A DNA stretch of 64,000 bases from Blastochloris sulfoviridis (GCF_008630065.1 NZ_VWPL01000003.1:1-64000), one strand, 5' to 3'. Numbered from the stretch's first letter, positions 1 to 10,010 are shown. Made by a program: numbers and translations. The notes: generated by a model not told the origin, from the sequence alone.

Positions 1-117
1 CCGGCCGGCGTCAAAATCACCGACGCCGACCTTGAAGCCGTCAACCTCACCCGCCACGACTTCCACGGCGAGTGGAACTACACCATCAGCCCAAACTCAC
101 TCGGTTCGGAGCGATAA
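1..117 (+). pseudogene. C-terminal fragment of an ISAzo13-type transposase
   Basis: The first 117 bases are open in frame 1 up to a TAA stop. They encode about 38 residues with the segment FHGEWNYTISP, which resembles the C-terminus of ISAzo13-family (Rhodopirellula-type) transposases. The 5' part lies outside the window or is lost. It opens a 2 kb zone of transposon debris that borders the photosynthesis cluster. Family assignment is from memory of the C-terminal motif; a short fragment cannot prove it. Confidence 0.5.
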
Positions 118-172
118 TTTTCGGTCGATGCCTAAGTTGGAAGGCGGACGCTCCGTTTGATAGACGGCGCGG

Positions 173-466
173 ATGATGACAAAGAAGACGAGACGGAAGA
201 TTGACGCGGCGCTGAAGGCCAAGATCGCGCTGGAGGCGGTGCGTGAGCAGGCGACGGTGGCGGAGCTGGCGCAGCGCTACGAGGTCCACCCCAACCAGAT
301 TTATGCCTGGAAGAAGCAGCTTCTCGACCATGCGGCTCGAGCGTTCGACCCGACGGTTGGGCTGGATGCCGAGAAGATGGCACAGAAGACAGTGGACGAT
401 CTCTATGCCAAGATTGGCCAGCTGACGGTGGAGCGGGATTTTTTAGTCAGGAAGTCCGGCAGATGA
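173..466 (+). CDS. IS3-family transposase OrfA
   Basis: A 97-residue protein with an N-terminal helix-turn-helix typical of IS3-family OrfA (the stretch [20 protein letters not shown] is the recognition region), followed by a short helical tail. OrfA normally binds the inverted repeats and is fused to OrfB by programmed frameshifting. Here OrfB, which starts at 463 and overlaps by 4 nt, is cut off after 57 codons, so the element cannot move by itself. The ORF starts ATGATG at 173; the exact start is not decided by a clear ribosome binding site. Confidence 0.8.
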   Translation: MMTKKTRRKIDAALKAKIALEAVREQATVAELAQRYEVHPNQIYAWKKQLLDHAARAFDPTVGLDAEKMAQKTVDDLYAKIGQLTVERDFLVRKSGR

Positions 467-636
467 GCGCTCCGGACCGCCGACAGATGCTCGATCACGA
501 CGACAAGACGGTGTCGATCCGCCGGCAATGCGTGCTGCTCGGGGTGGCGCGCTCGAGCGTCTACCGGCCCGAGCGGCCGGCGAATGACAACGATCTGGCC
601 CTGATGCGGCGGATCGACGAGCTGTTCACCGCCTAG
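463..636 (+). pseudogene. Truncated IS3-family transposase OrfB
   Basis: Opens with ATG overlapping the OrfA stop (ATGA) and reads 57 codons resembling the N-terminal HTH_21 region of IS3 OrfB (VSIRRQCVLLGVARSSVYRP), then meets TAG at 634-636. The DDE catalytic core (normally about 200 further residues) is missing, so this is a remnant. The following bases (640-690 and 846-880) hold direct and inverted copies of the decamer GCGCGACAAT, suggesting that further nested insertions or deletions destroyed the element. Confidence 0.75.
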
Positions 637-1340
637 CTGTGGCGCGACAATCAAAATGGCCTCATGCGCGACAATCAGGATTCCTCACCACTTCGGGGAT
701 ATCAAACTGTGATTGCATCGCAGGTTCAATTGTTCGCCCGACGCTTCTGGCTGTAAATCCTGGCCCTTCTGGCCACCGCCGCTGGCGGCTTCGGGATTGA
801 CAGCCAGAGACGCCGGACGCCCTGTTCCACCATGAGATGTGCCGCCGATTGTCGCTGAAGATGCTCTCCTAATTGTCGCGCGACACACTTGGCCCGGCTT
901 GAGATCAACGCATCGACAAGGCCCGCATCCACCGCCGAACCGACGCGTTGAACCGCCCGATCGCCTCGATGTCGACACGGTGCCCGAAACTCGCGCGCGC
1001 GACGATCAGAACATTGTGCATCGCTGTCTCCCAGGTTCACGGGATGCGAATCAGAACCGGATTTCAGCTTTGCATCATTGATTGACGGTACCATGACGCC
1101 GCACACAGATATGCCCGCTTTACGTGCGTTACTACGCGGGGTGGCGGGTCTCAAATGAACCCAGCGCCAGCTAGCGCATTCTCCGCAAAAGTGGGAACCG
1201 ATTTTGAGAAAGAGAATGCGACAACTCAAGAAGTTAGAGCGCCCGATCTGATGCAGTCAGATCGGATCGCGCTATACCGGGATCCTTCACAAGACCACCG
1301 ACGACGGGAAACCCGCGCAGATGCCGCGGATGGATGCCGC
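637..1340. other. Gene-free stretch of insertion-sequence debris
   Basis: About 700 bases without a convincing gene. It holds direct and inverted copies of GCGCGACAAT (about 642, 672 and, inverted, 870), which look like terminal-repeat scraps of a degraded mobile element, and one copy of a dispersed palindromic repeat near 1174-1275. Short overlapping ORFs exist on both strands here but none has a ribosome binding site or a family motif I recognise. Confidence 0.5.
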
Positions 1341-1344
1341 CGGC

Positions 1345-1905
1345 CTGAGGCGCCGCTCTATTTCGTCGATGCCACCCACCCCTCCTATACCGGGCGGCCG
1401 GCGCATGGCTGGCTGCGCAAAGGCGAAACCCGCGAGATGAAGTCCAACCACGGCCGCACCCGCCTCAACATCAACGGCGCGTTGTCGTGGCCGACGCGCG
1501 AGCTGGTCCACCGCGAGGAAGACCTCATCACCTCCGCGGCGATGATCCGCCTGTTCGACGATCTTAACGCCCGCCATCCCGGCCCCGCGCCGATCACGGT
1601 GGTGCTAGACAATGCCACGTACAATTGCTCGCGCGAACTCAAGGCCTCTGGACAAGCCAGATTGCCGCCTGAAGCTGGTCTATCTGCCGTCCTGCGCACC
1701 CAACCTGAACCTGATCGAGCGCTTCTGGCATTTCATGAAGCGCAAGGTGCTGTTCAACAAGGCCTCCGGCAAGTTCGCCCTGTTCAAACAGGCCTTCGAC
1801 GACTTCTTCCAAAGCCTGCCGGCCTACGCCGCTGACCTCGCCAGCCTGATCACCGACCGCTTCCACCTCATCGGCCAGCCAAACTCAGGGATTCCATCGG
1901 CGTAG
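1345..1905 (+). pseudogene. Broken IS630-family transposase
   Basis: Two frames together give the C-terminal half of an IS630-type DDE transposase. The first frame reads YFVDATHPSYTGRPAHGWLRKGE through TVVLDNATYNCSRE (around 1360-1640). After a frameshift near 1640-1660 the +1 frame continues with the signature SCAPNLNLIERFWHFMKRKV and ends at TAG 1903-1905. The last acidic residue of the DDE triad (E in NLIERFW) is present, but the frameshift and the missing N-terminus make it a pseudogene. It lies between other IS scraps and the end of the puf operon. Confidence 0.8.
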
Positions 1906-2170
1906 CGGTACAAGAACGCACTCCTTCACTGCACGACCGCCGGATCTACGCCGCTCCCCCCTTGGTCACGAGAGCTTCGCGGGTCATCGCCCGCTCGCCC
2001 TGGTCGGCTGCGCCTTCTATCCGGTTCTTGTTCATCGGCCCGCAGCTTCGCTCCACGCTTCCTCCCCACGGTCGGTCGCCCTCCCGCAGTCGCGCTTCAC
2101 TTCGCTCGCTGTGACCAGCTTACGGTGGGACTTGCACCCACAAGAGTGCGCCCATGCTGGGCACACCAAC
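1906..2170. other. Gene-free spacer between IS debris and puf terminator
   Basis: I see no gene here. The segment around 2122-2165 (GGTGGGACTTGCACCCAC followed by a GCCCATGCTGGGC hairpin) resembles sequence that I associate with ends of mobile elements in other proteobacteria, which would fit the neighbouring transposase remnants, but I cannot name the element. Confidence 0.35.
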
Positions 2171-2236
2171 GAAAAACGCCGGGACACGGGTCCCGGCGCT
2201 TCTCTGGAGTGCGGGGCGCTAAGTGCGCCCCGCACT
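2171..2236 (-). terminator. Terminator pair after pufC
   Basis: Directly downstream of the pufC stop, the minus strand folds first into a 12-bp hairpin (arms 2208-2219 and 2225-2236) and then into a 9-bp hairpin (arms 2177-2185 and 2190-2198, loop of 4) followed on the minus strand by TTTTTC (2171-2176). The second is a textbook Rho-independent terminator. It marks the 3' end of the bchCXYZ-pufBALMC transcript; the first hairpin could also protect the mRNA 3' end. Confidence 0.85.
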
Positions 2237-2244
2237 GTTCAGGA

Positions 2245-3309
2245 TCACTTCGCAGCAGCCTTCACCGGACCAAGTTCCGGATAATCCTTCATCCGGCTTG
2301 CTCCGAACAGCGGCTTCGTCACGCCCTGGTGGCAAGTCCGGCAGTCCGCCATCGGCGCCTCGCCCTGCGCACCCAGCCGGTTGGCCGGATAGACGGGCTT
2401 CAGCGGCGTCAGGAAGTTCATGTTGAGGTCACGAACCAGACGAATGCCGTGCCAAGCAATGGCGCGTTGCGGCGTGCTCTTCTTACCCCAGGACTCGAAG
2501 GTCTGGGGGTTGTGGCAGAAGGTGCAGTTCGTTCCGATGGCATCCGAGATGAACATCATCAGCGCGAAGGTCGAATACGCATCCGCCATCGAACGGCGTT
2601 CCATGCCGCGGCTGACGCCGACCGGCGGGAGCGCGGTCTGCGGCACGAAGCGAATCTCGCGCTTGTCATTGGCCAAGTACATCGCGAACGGATCGTAATT
2701 GAGAGCCGAATAAGCGGTATTCTTGGCGAGACGGACGATCTGACCCGAATTGTCCGCTTCGACGAAGGTCGGCTTGACCGCGTTGTCGAGCGGCAGGCGC
2801 GGTTCGAGGTAGCGGATATAGGGCGGCACCGGCCGGCCACGATGGCAGGTGTAGCAGGTAACGCCGGTCTGGGCGACGTGACTCGACCAGTCGGTGTTGA
2901 TGTGCCGGGTCATCTCCAACATGCGCCGCGACACCTGGTACGTATACTTGGCGTCGGAGGCGAGGTCGGCTTCGTCGTGGCAGTAGGTGCAGCCTTCCTT
3001 CGGCGCCACCCACTCGGTCATGGCGGTCATCGTCCGCAGGAACTCGGGTTCGGTAAGGTCACCGAGCACCTTGACGTTCTTGTAGACCTTGCTGACCGGC
3101 GGGCCTTCCGCCTTCACCGCCGGCTGCGCCGGCGGGTACTGCGCATCACGTTCCTTCTTCGCCTTGACCGTCGCCGGGTGGAGAACTTCACCCATGGACA
3201 GGCCACGGAAGCCAGTCTGAGTCGAAATGGCCGGGGGCGGCTCGAAACATCCGGACACGAGCGACGCCAGCGCGACGGTCGCGACCGATTTTGCGATCAT
3301 GTGTTTCAT
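2245..3309 (-). CDS. pufC: Reaction-centre tetrahaem cytochrome c subunit PufC
   Basis: A 354-residue lipoprotein that reduces the photo-oxidised special pair on the periplasmic face. It has a short signal peptide ending in the lipobox LVSGC (lipidated Cys21) and four CxxCH haem sites at about 107-111 (CTYCH), 152-156 (CYTCH), 262-266 (CTFCH) and 323-327 (CRTCH). From memory it follows the B. viridis PufC sequence closely through most of its length, including the C-terminus ending KAAAK. I placed the start at MKHMIAKS because its ATG overlaps the pufM TGA by 3 nt and gives a correct lipoprotein signal; a longer open frame upstream has no signal peptide. Last gene of the operon. Confidence 0.97.
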   Translation of the reverse strand: MKHMIAKSVATVALASLVSGCFEPPPAISTQTGFRGLSMGEVLHPATVKAKKERDAQYPPAQPAVKAEGPPVSKVYKNVKVLGDLTEPEFLRTMTAMTEWVAPKEGCTYCHDEADLASDAKYTYQVSRRMLEMTRHINTDWSSHVAQTGVTCYTCHRGRPVPPYIRYLEPRLPLDNAVKPTFVEADNSGQIVRLAKNTAYSALNYDPFAMYLANDKREIRFVPQTALPPVGVSRGMERRSMADAYSTFALMMFISDAIGTNCTFCHNPQTFESWGKKSTPQRAIAWHGIRLVRDLNMNFLTPLKPVYPANRLGAQGEAPMADCRTCHQGVTKPLFGASRMKDYPELGPVKAAAK

Positions 3310-4304
3310 TGCGGCACTCCCGTCAGCGTACGAGGATCGAACGTGCCGGCACGCGGATCGGGCGTGGCGGGCAGGAACGCCGGATAATCCGGAGCCGCGC
3401 CGTGCTTGACACACCAGAGGTACCAGTTGTCGACGAACGTGCCGGTGAGAAGGATACCGACGGAGGCAGAGAACATCACCATGAACGAGAAGAACCAGCC
3501 CCAACGGTGGATCGACTCAACGGTGGCGTTGAAGCCCATCGTCCAGCGCCAGAACAGTGCCGCACGCTCGACAGCGGTGCCCCGGTCAACGGTCTGCTCG
3601 ACTTCACGATCGCCGCCGAACCGGGCAACAGCCAGGATGGTGGCGCCGTGGGCGGCGAACAGCAGGCCGCAGCCATAGGCGAAGCCGATCGCAAACCCAT
3701 GCCACGGGCAATAGTAGAAGTTGCCGTAGCGCATCGAGAACGCGGTCAGCCAGTCCAGGTGCGGGAAGATGCCGAACGGCACGGCTTCCGACCAGCTTCC
3801 AACCAGCACGGGATGGAAGAAGCCGATGCAGAGCACGAAGAAGATCGCCATGGCGAAGTTCCAGGCGATGTGGGTGCCGAGGCCAAGCGCCCGCGCCCGG
3901 GAGTAGACCCGGACCCACCAGCAGCCGAGCGACAGCGTCATCATCAGGCCGGCCATCAGCCACCATCCGCCGTCATTCAGCGGAGGAATGCCCATGCCGT
4001 ACTGAGCCTTCGGAGGATAGAGCCCCAGCCAGAAGAACTGGCGGAAGAACTGCATCGGGTCGAAGCTCACCTGGGCCAACATGTTGAACCCGATGATGAG
4101 CAGCGCGACCAAGCCGAACGTGATGCCACCGATGCCGGAGGCACCAAGATAGACGGGACCGATCTGAGCGTCGCCGATACGGCCGAGCCACTTGATGAAG
4201 AACGGCTTGCCGACGCGATCGATGTCGCCCCACTGACCCGAGGGACCGAAATGGTCCGGCCCGCGAGCCTGGATTTGAGTGTAGATGGTCTGGAAGTCAG
4301 CCAT
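3306..4304 (-). CDS. pufM: Photosynthetic reaction centre M subunit
   Basis: A 332-residue integral membrane protein with five transmembrane helices; with L it holds the bacteriochlorophyll b pair, bacteriopheophytins, the QA quinone and the iron. The segments [18 protein letters not shown] and YCPWHGFSIGFAYG-like region (here [14 protein letters not shown], carrying a special-pair His) are diagnostic, and the length fits the family (about 323 in B. viridis). The QA site belongs to this subunit; in Blastochloris it binds menaquinone, which fits the menA gene found elsewhere in this window. It follows pufL after 12 nt and is coupled to pufC by stop/start overlap. Confidence 0.97.
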   Translation of the reverse strand: MADFQTIYTQIQARGPDHFGPSGQWGDIDRVGKPFFIKWLGRIGDAQIGPVYLGASGIGGITFGLVALLIIGFNMLAQVSFDPMQFFRQFFWLGLYPPKAQYGMGIPPLNDGGWWLMAGLMMTLSLGCWWVRVYSRARALGLGTHIAWNFAMAIFFVLCIGFFHPVLVGSWSEAVPFGIFPHLDWLTAFSMRYGNFYYCPWHGFAIGFAYGCGLLFAAHGATILAVARFGGDREVEQTVDRGTAVERAALFWRWTMGFNATVESIHRWGWFFSFMVMFSASVGILLTGTFVDNWYLWCVKHGAAPDYPAFLPATPDPRAGTFDPRTLTGVPQ

Positions 4305-4316
4305 TGTGCGCCCCCC

Positions 4317-5141
4317 TTAGCTCCAGAACGGAATGTCGAGCCACCAGCCCCACCACTCCGGCCAGCCGCGGGTCCAGAACGGACCACTGGCGATGGTGCC
4401 AACGGCGCCCGTCAGGAAGATGTTCGAGGCCAGGAACAGGCCAAGACGATGGATGGCGAGCGCACCAATCGAGTAGCCGACGACATCGCGGAAATACGCA
4501 TTCTCGTGTTCCGCGGTCTTCACCCGGTCGCCGTCGCCAGGGTTGGTCACCGACAGGATCAGGCCGCCGTGCAGACCCAGCGCCGCCGCATTGGCGAACA
4601 GGAACGACACAGACGACATGTGACCGGGGTTGTAGTGCCAGTTGAGATACTGGAACCCGAAATTGTTCACCCAGTCGAGATGGCTCAGGATGCCGTAAGG
4701 AAAGGCAAAACCCCACCCGCCCATCAGGATCGGGCGAAACACCTGCAGAACGCAGAACATGAAGATCGGAACGCAGAAGGCGAGCGGGACGTGCCAGCCC
4801 ATTCCGAGCTTCCGGGAGATTTCAACCTCGCGCAGCATCCACGAGAAGAATGCGCCGAGTGCGCAGACCGTGATGGCCTGCCAGAAACCGCCTTCGAGCA
4901 GCGGCGCCGCCGCGAACCCGTACTTCAGGTCAGGCGGGTTGATGCTGATCGCGAAGGGATCCCAAGTCGGCCCCTGAGAGGCCGCATAGCCGATGAAACA
5001 AATGCCGAGGGAGGCGAAGAAGATTGCCGAAACTCCGAAGAAGCCGACATAGAACGGCCCCACCCAGAAATCGAACAAATCTCCCCCGATCAGCGTCCCC
5101 CCGCGGACGCGATACTTTCTCTCAAAGCTGAGCAGTGCCAT
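4317..5141 (-). CDS. pufL: Photosynthetic reaction centre L subunit
   Basis: A 274-residue membrane protein, starting [20 protein letters not shown], the usual PufL N-terminus. Five transmembrane helices and the conserved [21 protein letters not shown] region, which carries the special-pair and accessory chlorophyll histidines, are visible. It forms the QB pocket and the L/M heterodimer. It lies 122 nt after pufA, separated by hairpin-rich sequence that probably protects the upstream pufBA message and lowers L/M expression relative to LH1. Confidence 0.97.
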   Translation of the reverse strand: MALLSFERKYRVRGGTLIGGDLFDFWVGPFYVGFFGVSAIFFASLGICFIGYAASQGPTWDPFAISINPPDLKYGFAAAPLLEGGFWQAITVCALGAFFSWMLREVEISRKLGMGWHVPLAFCVPIFMFCVLQVFRPILMGGWGFAFPYGILSHLDWVNNFGFQYLNWHYNPGHMSSVSFLFANAAALGLHGGLILSVTNPGDGDRVKTAEHENAYFRDVVGYSIGALAIHRLGLFLASNIFLTGAVGTIASGPFWTRGWPEWWGWWLDIPFWS

Positions 5142-5160
5142 TGCTCTGTCCTCCGCTTGA

Positions 5161-5234
5161 GGGGCGTTGCCAGCGCCACCTCGCCCCTGAATTTGGGTGG
5201 CGGGCGAAGCCCCACCGGGCCACGCCCACCACCC
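5161..5234 (-). promoter_or_regulatory. Intercistronic stem-loops between pufA and pufL
   Basis: The 122-nt pufA-pufL spacer contains complementary runs: GGGCG/CGCCC (5162-5166 with 5183-5187), GCCACC/GGTGGC (5175-5180 with 5196-5201) and GGGTGG/CCACCC (5195-5200 with 5229-5234). Alternative folds are possible. In Rhodobacter, hairpins at this position stabilise pufBA mRNA and set the LH1:RC ratio; I infer the same role here from position and structure only. Confidence 0.6.
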
Positions 5235-5263
5235 GACCTTCCGCCCAATTAAACGGGTTCAGG

Positions 5264-5473
5264 TCAGCCGACAGCCGGCGGAACGACCACGAGCGACGCG
5301 GCCGGCAGCCCGCGCTGGAATTCCCACCAGTTCAGACGGTTGGTGCTCAGCAGACCGAAGTGGATCAGCAGAGCGATGACCGTCAGGTAGATGAACAGCG
5401 CGGTCAGAACCCGACGCGGATCAAGGATGAGCCAGAGCTTCCACGAAGCGCTGCGAGGAGATTCGTTAGCCAT
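5264..5473 (-). CDS. pufA: LH1 antenna alpha polypeptide
   Basis: A 69-residue single-span protein of the core antenna. The segment [20 protein letters not shown] leads into one transmembrane helix with the chlorophyll-ligating His in [11 protein letters not shown]. It is very close to the B. viridis alpha polypeptide as I recall it, which is the strongest single clue to the genus. The encoded C-terminal tail ([11 protein letters not shown]) is hydrophobic and is expected to be trimmed in the mature protein, as reported for B. viridis. The gene follows pufB after 15 nt. Confidence 0.96.
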   Translation of the reverse strand: MANESPRSASWKLWLILDPRRVLTALFIYLTVIALLIHFGLLSTNRLNWWEFQRGLPAASLVVVPPAVG

Positions 5474-5488
5474 GTGTCAGTCCTCCGC

Positions 5489-5698
5489 TCAGACGAGATA
5501 CGAAAGCGCCGTGGTGACGCCGTCCAGATTCACCCAGCCCTTCGGAATGGGCGCGATCCACGGACGAGCAGTCCACACCAGATAGTGAACGATCACGGCG
5601 GTGGCGAGGTACAGCACCATGCTGGACACGAACACGCTGTGGAATTCCTTGGCTTCTTCTTCTGTCAGCCCTGTCAGGCTCGGTTTCAAGTCAGCCAT
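5489..5698 (-). CDS. pufB: LH1 antenna beta polypeptide
   Basis: A 69-residue single-span antenna protein starting [20 protein letters not shown], with the ligand His in [14 protein letters not shown]. It nearly repeats the B. viridis beta sequence. The tail [13 protein letters not shown] extends past the mature end known in that species and is probably removed. I chose the ATG at 5696-5698 from this homology; a longer in-frame start upstream has no counterpart. No pufQ lies in front of it: the 186 nt to bchZ contain no credible ORF. Confidence 0.96.
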   Translation of the reverse strand: MADLKPSLTGLTEEEAKEFHSVFVSSMVLYLATAVIVHYLVWTARPWIAPIPKGWVNLDGVTTALSYLV

Positions 5699-5884
5699 TT
5701 CGATACCCTCATCAATGCGGGCCTTGCGGCCGTCACCGCGCATGTCCCGCGCGGCAGGGATCACCGTGACGTTGCCACGGCAAATTCTCCACCCGGCAAG
5801 CCAAGTGAAGACCTTCAGTCGATTCGACCCCTCGGCGAACCGAGACATCGAACCGTCGTGAGGAAGGAGCGACCAACCGCGCGT

Positions 5885-7339
5885 TTACGCGGCCTGTCCC
5901 CCGACGAGTGCGGCACGAGCGCGGGCAACGCACGCGACCGTAACCAGCTCCTCCCCCGCTGCTCGCGCATCTCGTTCGGCAGCGTCGCGTAGACGCTTGA
6001 CGGCCGAGGTGCGGATCAGCACCGGTAGCGCTTCGACAGACTTGTCTAGCGCGATTCTCGCGTCGTCGTGCCAGGGCATTTCATCATGCAGCCGGGCCGG
6101 CGTCGCCTCAACTTTATCAAGTTCCGTGCCGAGCGGAAGGATGTTGAACAGCGCATCGTAAAGACCGTTACACACTTCCTGCACGACATAGGTGGCCCCG
6201 GCGTATCCCATGAAGGGCGTGCCGGTATGCCGCCGCACGATCGCACCGGGAAACGACGCGGGAATGAAGATTGCCCGCGAACGGATTTCGGCGAGATACA
6301 TGCGCTCATTATAGCTGCCGAACACGATCAAGGGCGTGGCGCCCTGGACCGCCTGGCGGACCGCGTCGTTGTCGGGCTTCACGCCCGGTCGCCGCGGGAA
6401 GGAGAAGCTGCACACTAGCCCCATTTCCTCCTCAAGGAAATGCCGAAGACCACGTGCATACGTCTCGTTCGCACAAATTCCGAAGCTCGACGTGCCAAAA
6501 AAGTCCTGCGTCATCGACCGCCACAGATCCCACAGCGGACGGATCGTGGTGCGCTTCTCGCGGGCGATGAACGGCTCGGCATTGAGCCCGACCAATTCGC
6601 CCAGTTTGCGCAGGAAAGCCGTGGTCGAATGCAGCCCGATCGGCGCCTGCAGATACGGCCGTCCGAGCGTCTCGCACAGCATGCGGCCGAACTCGCGGTA
6701 CATGCAGATATTGACGTCGGCATCGGCCAGCCGCGGGATGTCGGCAAGGTGGCTCCCGAGCGGGAACACCAGATTGACCTCGCAGCCGAGCCCCTCGACC
6801 AGCCGCTTCATCTCGGCGATGTCCGAGTACATGTTGAAGGTGCCCAGCACCGCGCCGATGATGTTGACGCGCGGCTTCTGGCCTTCCTTGCGCGGCTTCG
6901 GATCCGGCACGCGCTTGAGGCCGAATTCCGACCACAGCCAGTTCAAGGCGCGGTCGGAGCACTGCCACTGATCCTCGTCGATCGTGCGCGCCAGGAAGCG
7001 CTTGAGATTCGTTCCCTCCGGCGTCACGCCGCCGCCGATCATCTCGGCGATCGAACCGGTTAGCACCACCGCCGGCAGGCCGGGATCGAGCGTCCTGTGC
7101 GCCCGAATCATCGACGCCTCGGTGCCGGTCTGGCCGAGCTGCTCTTCCGCCAAGCCGGTGACCACCACCGGCAGCTCGTGCGGCGTCACCACGTCGGTGT
7201 AGTGCAGAACCGCCGACACCGGCAGGTTCTCGCAGCCGACCGGGCCGTCGATCACCACCTGCAGGCCCCTCACCGACGAGAAGACGTACGCCGCCCCCCA
7301 ATAGCCGCCCGCGCGATCGAGATCGAGAACGAGCATCAC
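5885..7339 (-). CDS. bchZ: Chlorophyllide a reductase subunit BchZ
   Basis: A 484-residue subunit of the nitrogenase-like chlorophyllide a oxidoreductase (COR). With BchY it forms the catalytic heterotetramer that binds the Fe-S cluster and the chlorin. The N-terminal region has the conserved [11 protein letters not shown] (Cys about 35) and the C-terminus is the usual variable helical part. Its ATG overlaps the bchY stop by 4 nt. In BChl b producers such as Blastochloris, COR is known to generate the C8-ethylidene group from 8-vinyl substrate; I infer that property from the genus, not from a residue that I can point to. Confidence 0.96.
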   Translation of the reverse strand: MMLVLDLDRAGGYWGAAYVFSSVRGLQVVIDGPVGCENLPVSAVLHYTDVVTPHELPVVVTGLAEEQLGQTGTEASMIRAHRTLDPGLPAVVLTGSIAEMIGGGVTPEGTNLKRFLARTIDEDQWQCSDRALNWLWSEFGLKRVPDPKPRKEGQKPRVNIIGAVLGTFNMYSDIAEMKRLVEGLGCEVNLVFPLGSHLADIPRLADADVNICMYREFGRMLCETLGRPYLQAPIGLHSTTAFLRKLGELVGLNAEPFIAREKRTTIRPLWDLWRSMTQDFFGTSSFGICANETYARGLRHFLEEEMGLVCSFSFPRRPGVKPDNDAVRQAVQGATPLIVFGSYNERMYLAEIRSRAIFIPASFPGAIVRRHTGTPFMGYAGATYVVQEVCNGLYDALFNILPLGTELDKVEATPARLHDEMPWHDDARIALDKSVEALPVLIRTSAVKRLRDAAERDARAAGEELVTVACVARARAALVGGQAA

Positions 7340-8982
7340 CCGACCTCCTCGGCCTTGCGCTGCTTCGCCTGCGCGGCGAGCCGGCGCCGGTACGCCTCGC
7401 GGAATTCGGGTCGCTCATCCTCCTCGGCCTCGCCGATGCCGGCGAAGAATTCGCTCATTTTGTCGAATCGCGCCTTGTTGTTGATCGCCGCATTGATGAG
7501 CCTGGCCAGCGAGCCGGCCCCGGCGGCGCCGAACATCGGCAGCGTCGAGATCAGATTGGTGAAATAGATCGAGGGAATCGACAGTTCCTTGGCCTTCTGC
7601 ACCATCGGCGTGGTGCCGATGGCGAGGTCCGGCCGGAACTCGACGATGGCCGCCAGATCCTGCTCGTGCGTGGCGCGGAACTGCACGTGGACGCCCCTCG
7701 ACTCGAGCCAGTCGCGATCGGCCTCGGACCAAGGCGTGCGCGGACAGGCGGTGCCGACATAGCGCACATCCGCACCGCTTTCCACCATGAGTCGCGCCAC
7801 CAGAAGCTCGGAGCCCTCGTATCCGAACATGGTTATGCGACCGTGAATGCGGGCACTGTCCAGCGCCGCGCGGATCGGCGGCAGGAGCTTGTTCTTCGCG
7901 GCCTCGACCACCGGCCGCGGCACGTCGCAGGCCGCGGCGATCGCATCGATCCACGCCGCCGTGCCCTCATAGCCGACAGGCGCCGACCCCACCGCCTTGC
8001 GGCCCGCAGCCTCGAACTCGCGCAGCACGTTCGTGTAGATCGGATGGATCGCCGCCACCACGCCGCAATCGAGCGCCGCATAGAGCTCGCGCCATTCGGC
8101 GGTCGGCACCGCCGGCCCGGCGGCGAGACCCAGCGGCGCCAGCATCATGCCGATGTTCACCGGATCGGCCGGGAACATCTCGCCGAGCAGCGTCACCGTC
8201 GGACGGTCGGCACGGCCGCCGCGCGGCGCCTGCACCGGGCCCTGCTCGGCCTCGTGGCGGGCGCGATTGAGCATCGCCGCCGCCAGGATGTCCTTGGCCT
8301 CGGCGTGGGTGCCGGTGCCGAAGCCCGGAACGTCGATGCCGATGATGCGCACGCCATTGACCTGCTTGGGCAGCAGCCGCAGCGGCACGCCCGCCGCGGT
8401 CGGCACGCACAGATTCGTCACAATGATCGCGTCGTACTTCGCCGGATCGGCGAGCTTGTGGACCGCCTCGTGAATGTCCTCGAACAGCTTGCCGGTGACC
8501 AGCGTCTCGGAATTGAACGGCACGTAGCCGACCGTGCGCCGCGCTCCGTAAAAATGCGAAGTGAAGGTCAGCCCGTAGACGCAGCAGGCCGAGCCGCACA
8601 GCACCGTCGCGGTGCGCCGCATGCGCAGGCCGACGCGCAGCGAGCCGAACGCCGGACACATGGTCTGCGGCTGGTCGTGCGGCGCCTCGGGCGTCGTAGC
8701 ACCGGACTGCACGGCATCGCGGAACGGCGTAATGGCGCCGGACCGGCAGCCATGCACGCCCTGGGCAGGCGCGCCCGGAATAGGCGCGCTCTGGGACGGC
8801 GCGCCCTGGATTTGCGCGCCTTGGAGAGGCGCGCCTTCGGACGGCGCGCCTTGGAAAGCAGCGACGTCGACGCGTGGCAGATCCCCCGCACCTGCCACGA
8901 CGTCGACGCGCGGCGTCGGGCCGGCTGACGCCGGCTCACCGCCTCGGGCGGTGTCGATCGGAACACTGTCGGCTGCCCTCAT
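7336..8982 (-). CDS. bchY: Chlorophyllide a reductase subunit BchY
   Basis: The second catalytic COR subunit, 548 residues with the chosen start [10 protein letters not shown]. The conserved body begins near residue 105 ([13 protein letters not shown]) and carries Cys residues in [13 protein letters not shown] and TNLCVPTA that are expected to ligate the shared 4Fe-4S cluster. The N-terminus is unusually long and contains a low-complexity tract of GAP-rich pentapeptides (about residues 42-74) encoded by 15-bp tandem repeats; it is not part of the family fold. The start is 17 nt after bchX. A later start would remove part of the tract, so the N-terminus is uncertain. Confidence 0.94.
   Translation of the reverse strand: MRAADSVPIDTARGGEPASAGPTPRVDVVAGAGDLPRVDVAAFQGAPSEGAPLQGAQIQGAPSQSAPIPGAPAQGVHGCRSGAITPFRDAVQSGATTPEAPHDQPQTMCPAFGSLRVGLRMRRTATVLCGSACCVYGLTFTSHFYGARRTVGYVPFNSETLVTGKLFEDIHEAVHKLADPAKYDAIIVTNLCVPTAAGVPLRLLPKQVNGVRIIGIDVPGFGTGTHAEAKDILAAAMLNRARHEAEQGPVQAPRGGRADRPTVTLLGEMFPADPVNIGMMLAPLGLAAGPAVPTAEWRELYAALDCGVVAAIHPIYTNVLREFEAAGRKAVGSAPVGYEGTAAWIDAIAAACDVPRPVVEAAKNKLLPPIRAALDSARIHGRITMFGYEGSELLVARLMVESGADVRYVGTACPRTPWSEADRDWLESRGVHVQFRATHEQDLAAIVEFRPDLAIGTTPMVQKAKELSIPSIYFTNLISTLPMFGAAGAGSLARLINAAINNKARFDKMSEFFAGIGEAEEDERPEFREAYRRRLAAQAKQRKAEEVG
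8761..8859. repeat. 15-bp tandem repeat inside bchY
   Basis: Six imperfect copies of a 15-bp unit built on GGCGCGCC plus a variable TTGGANA-like half. Because 15 is divisible by 3 the repeat is read as GAP-rich pentapeptides ([30 protein letters not shown]). It sits before the conserved COR domain and looks like slipped-strand expansion. Confidence 0.85.
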
Positions 8983-8999
8983 GGCGTCCTCTGTCCCAA

Positions 9000-10010
9000 T
9001 CACACCGTATCGTAAATCACTTCGAGCGACGGCTTCTCGATCACCGCCGACCCGCACATGTCTTCCATCGTCGCCGGCTCGAGCACCACGTCGCGACCGA
9101 CGGCCTCGCTCGTGAACAGGCCGAGCAGCTCGTCCTGGCTCAGCGGCTTCGGCCGGATCGGCGGCGCCTCGGCGACGCTGCCGGCGAGCCCCTCGAACAG
9201 CGGCGCCCAATGGCCGCCCGGCTTGCCGACGATCTGATAGGCCGCGCTCTTGCGGCGGATGTCCTCGTCCGCCGGAATGGCAGCAAGCACCGGAATGCCG
9301 GCGGCCTGCGCGAAGGCGTGCGCCTCGCCGGTGCCGTCATCCTTGTTGATGACCATGCCGGCCACGCCGACATTGCCGCCGAGCTTGCGGAAATACTCCA
9401 CCGCCGAGCAGACATTGTTGGCGACGTACAGCGACTGCAAATCATTGGAGCCGACGACGATGACCTTCTGGCACATGTCGCGGGCGATCGGCAGCCCGAA
9501 GCCGCCGCACACCACGTCGCCCAAAAAGTCGAGCAGGATGTAGTCGAAGCCCCAGTCATGGAAGCCGAGCTTCTCCAGAAGCTCGAAGCCATGGATGATA
9601 CCGCGCCCGCCGCAGCCGCGCCCGACTTCCGGACCGCCGAGCTCCATGGCGAACACGCCGTCGCGCTTGAAGCAGACGTCGCCGACCTTCACCTCTTCGC
9701 CGGCTAATTTCTTCTTCGCCGAGGTCTCGATGATGGTCGGGCAGGCCCGCCCGCCGAACAGCAGCGAGGTGGTGTCGGACTTGGGATCGCAGCCGATCAG
9801 CAGCACCTTCTTGCCCTGCTGGGCCATCATGTAGCTGAGATTGGCGAGCGTGAAGCTCTTGCCGATGCCACCCTTGCCGTAGATGGCGATGATTTGCGTC
9901 GTCTTGCTCGGCGCCGCGGTGGACACCGGATCGGGCTCGATCGCCGCCTCCGCCCGCAGACGGGCATCGACAAGCGGCTGCAGCGACACTGCTCTGGCGG
10001 GGGGCGTCAT
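9000..10010 (-). CDS. bchX: Chlorophyllide a reductase ATPase subunit BchX
   Basis: A 336-residue NifH-like protein that hydrolyses ATP and passes electrons to BchYZ. The P-loop YGKGGIGKS lies at about 44-52, and the two cysteines that bridge a 4Fe-4S cluster between the dimer halves are at about 133 (GRGCGGRG) and 168 (GDVVCGGFG). LIGCDPKSD is the switch region. It overlaps bchC by 4 nt and precedes bchY. Not to be confused with BchL, which has a PKHD switch and is encoded near 39 kb. Confidence 0.97.
   Translation of the reverse strand: MTPPARAVSLQPLVDARLRAEAAIEPDPVSTAAPSKTTQIIAIYGKGGIGKSFTLANLSYMMAQQGKKVLLIGCDPKSDTTSLLFGGRACPTIIETSAKKKLAGEEVKVGDVCFKRDGVFAMELGGPEVGRGCGGRGIIHGFELLEKLGFHDWGFDYILLDFLGDVVCGGFGLPIARDMCQKVIVVGSNDLQSLYVANNVCSAVEYFRKLGGNVGVAGMVINKDDGTGEAHAFAQAAGIPVLAAIPADEDIRRKSAAYQIVGKPGGHWAPLFEGLAGSVAEAPPIRPKPLSQDELLGLFTSEAVGRDVVLEPATMEDMCGSAVIEKPSLEVIYDTV

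Noticed and set aside
839-1229. Small overlapping ORFs among the IS remnants
   Set aside because: No start signals, no recognisable domain, and they lie in repeat-rich transposon debris.
2125-5252. Long plus-strand frames opposite pufC, pufM and pufL
   Set aside because: Antisense of well-conserved reaction-centre genes; composition typical of frame shadows.
5699-5884. pufQ or a PpsR-controlled puf promoter between bchZ and pufB
   Set aside because: No ORF with PufQ features and no TGT-N12-ACA site in the 186 bp; puf may be read through from bchC or from a promoter that I cannot recognise.
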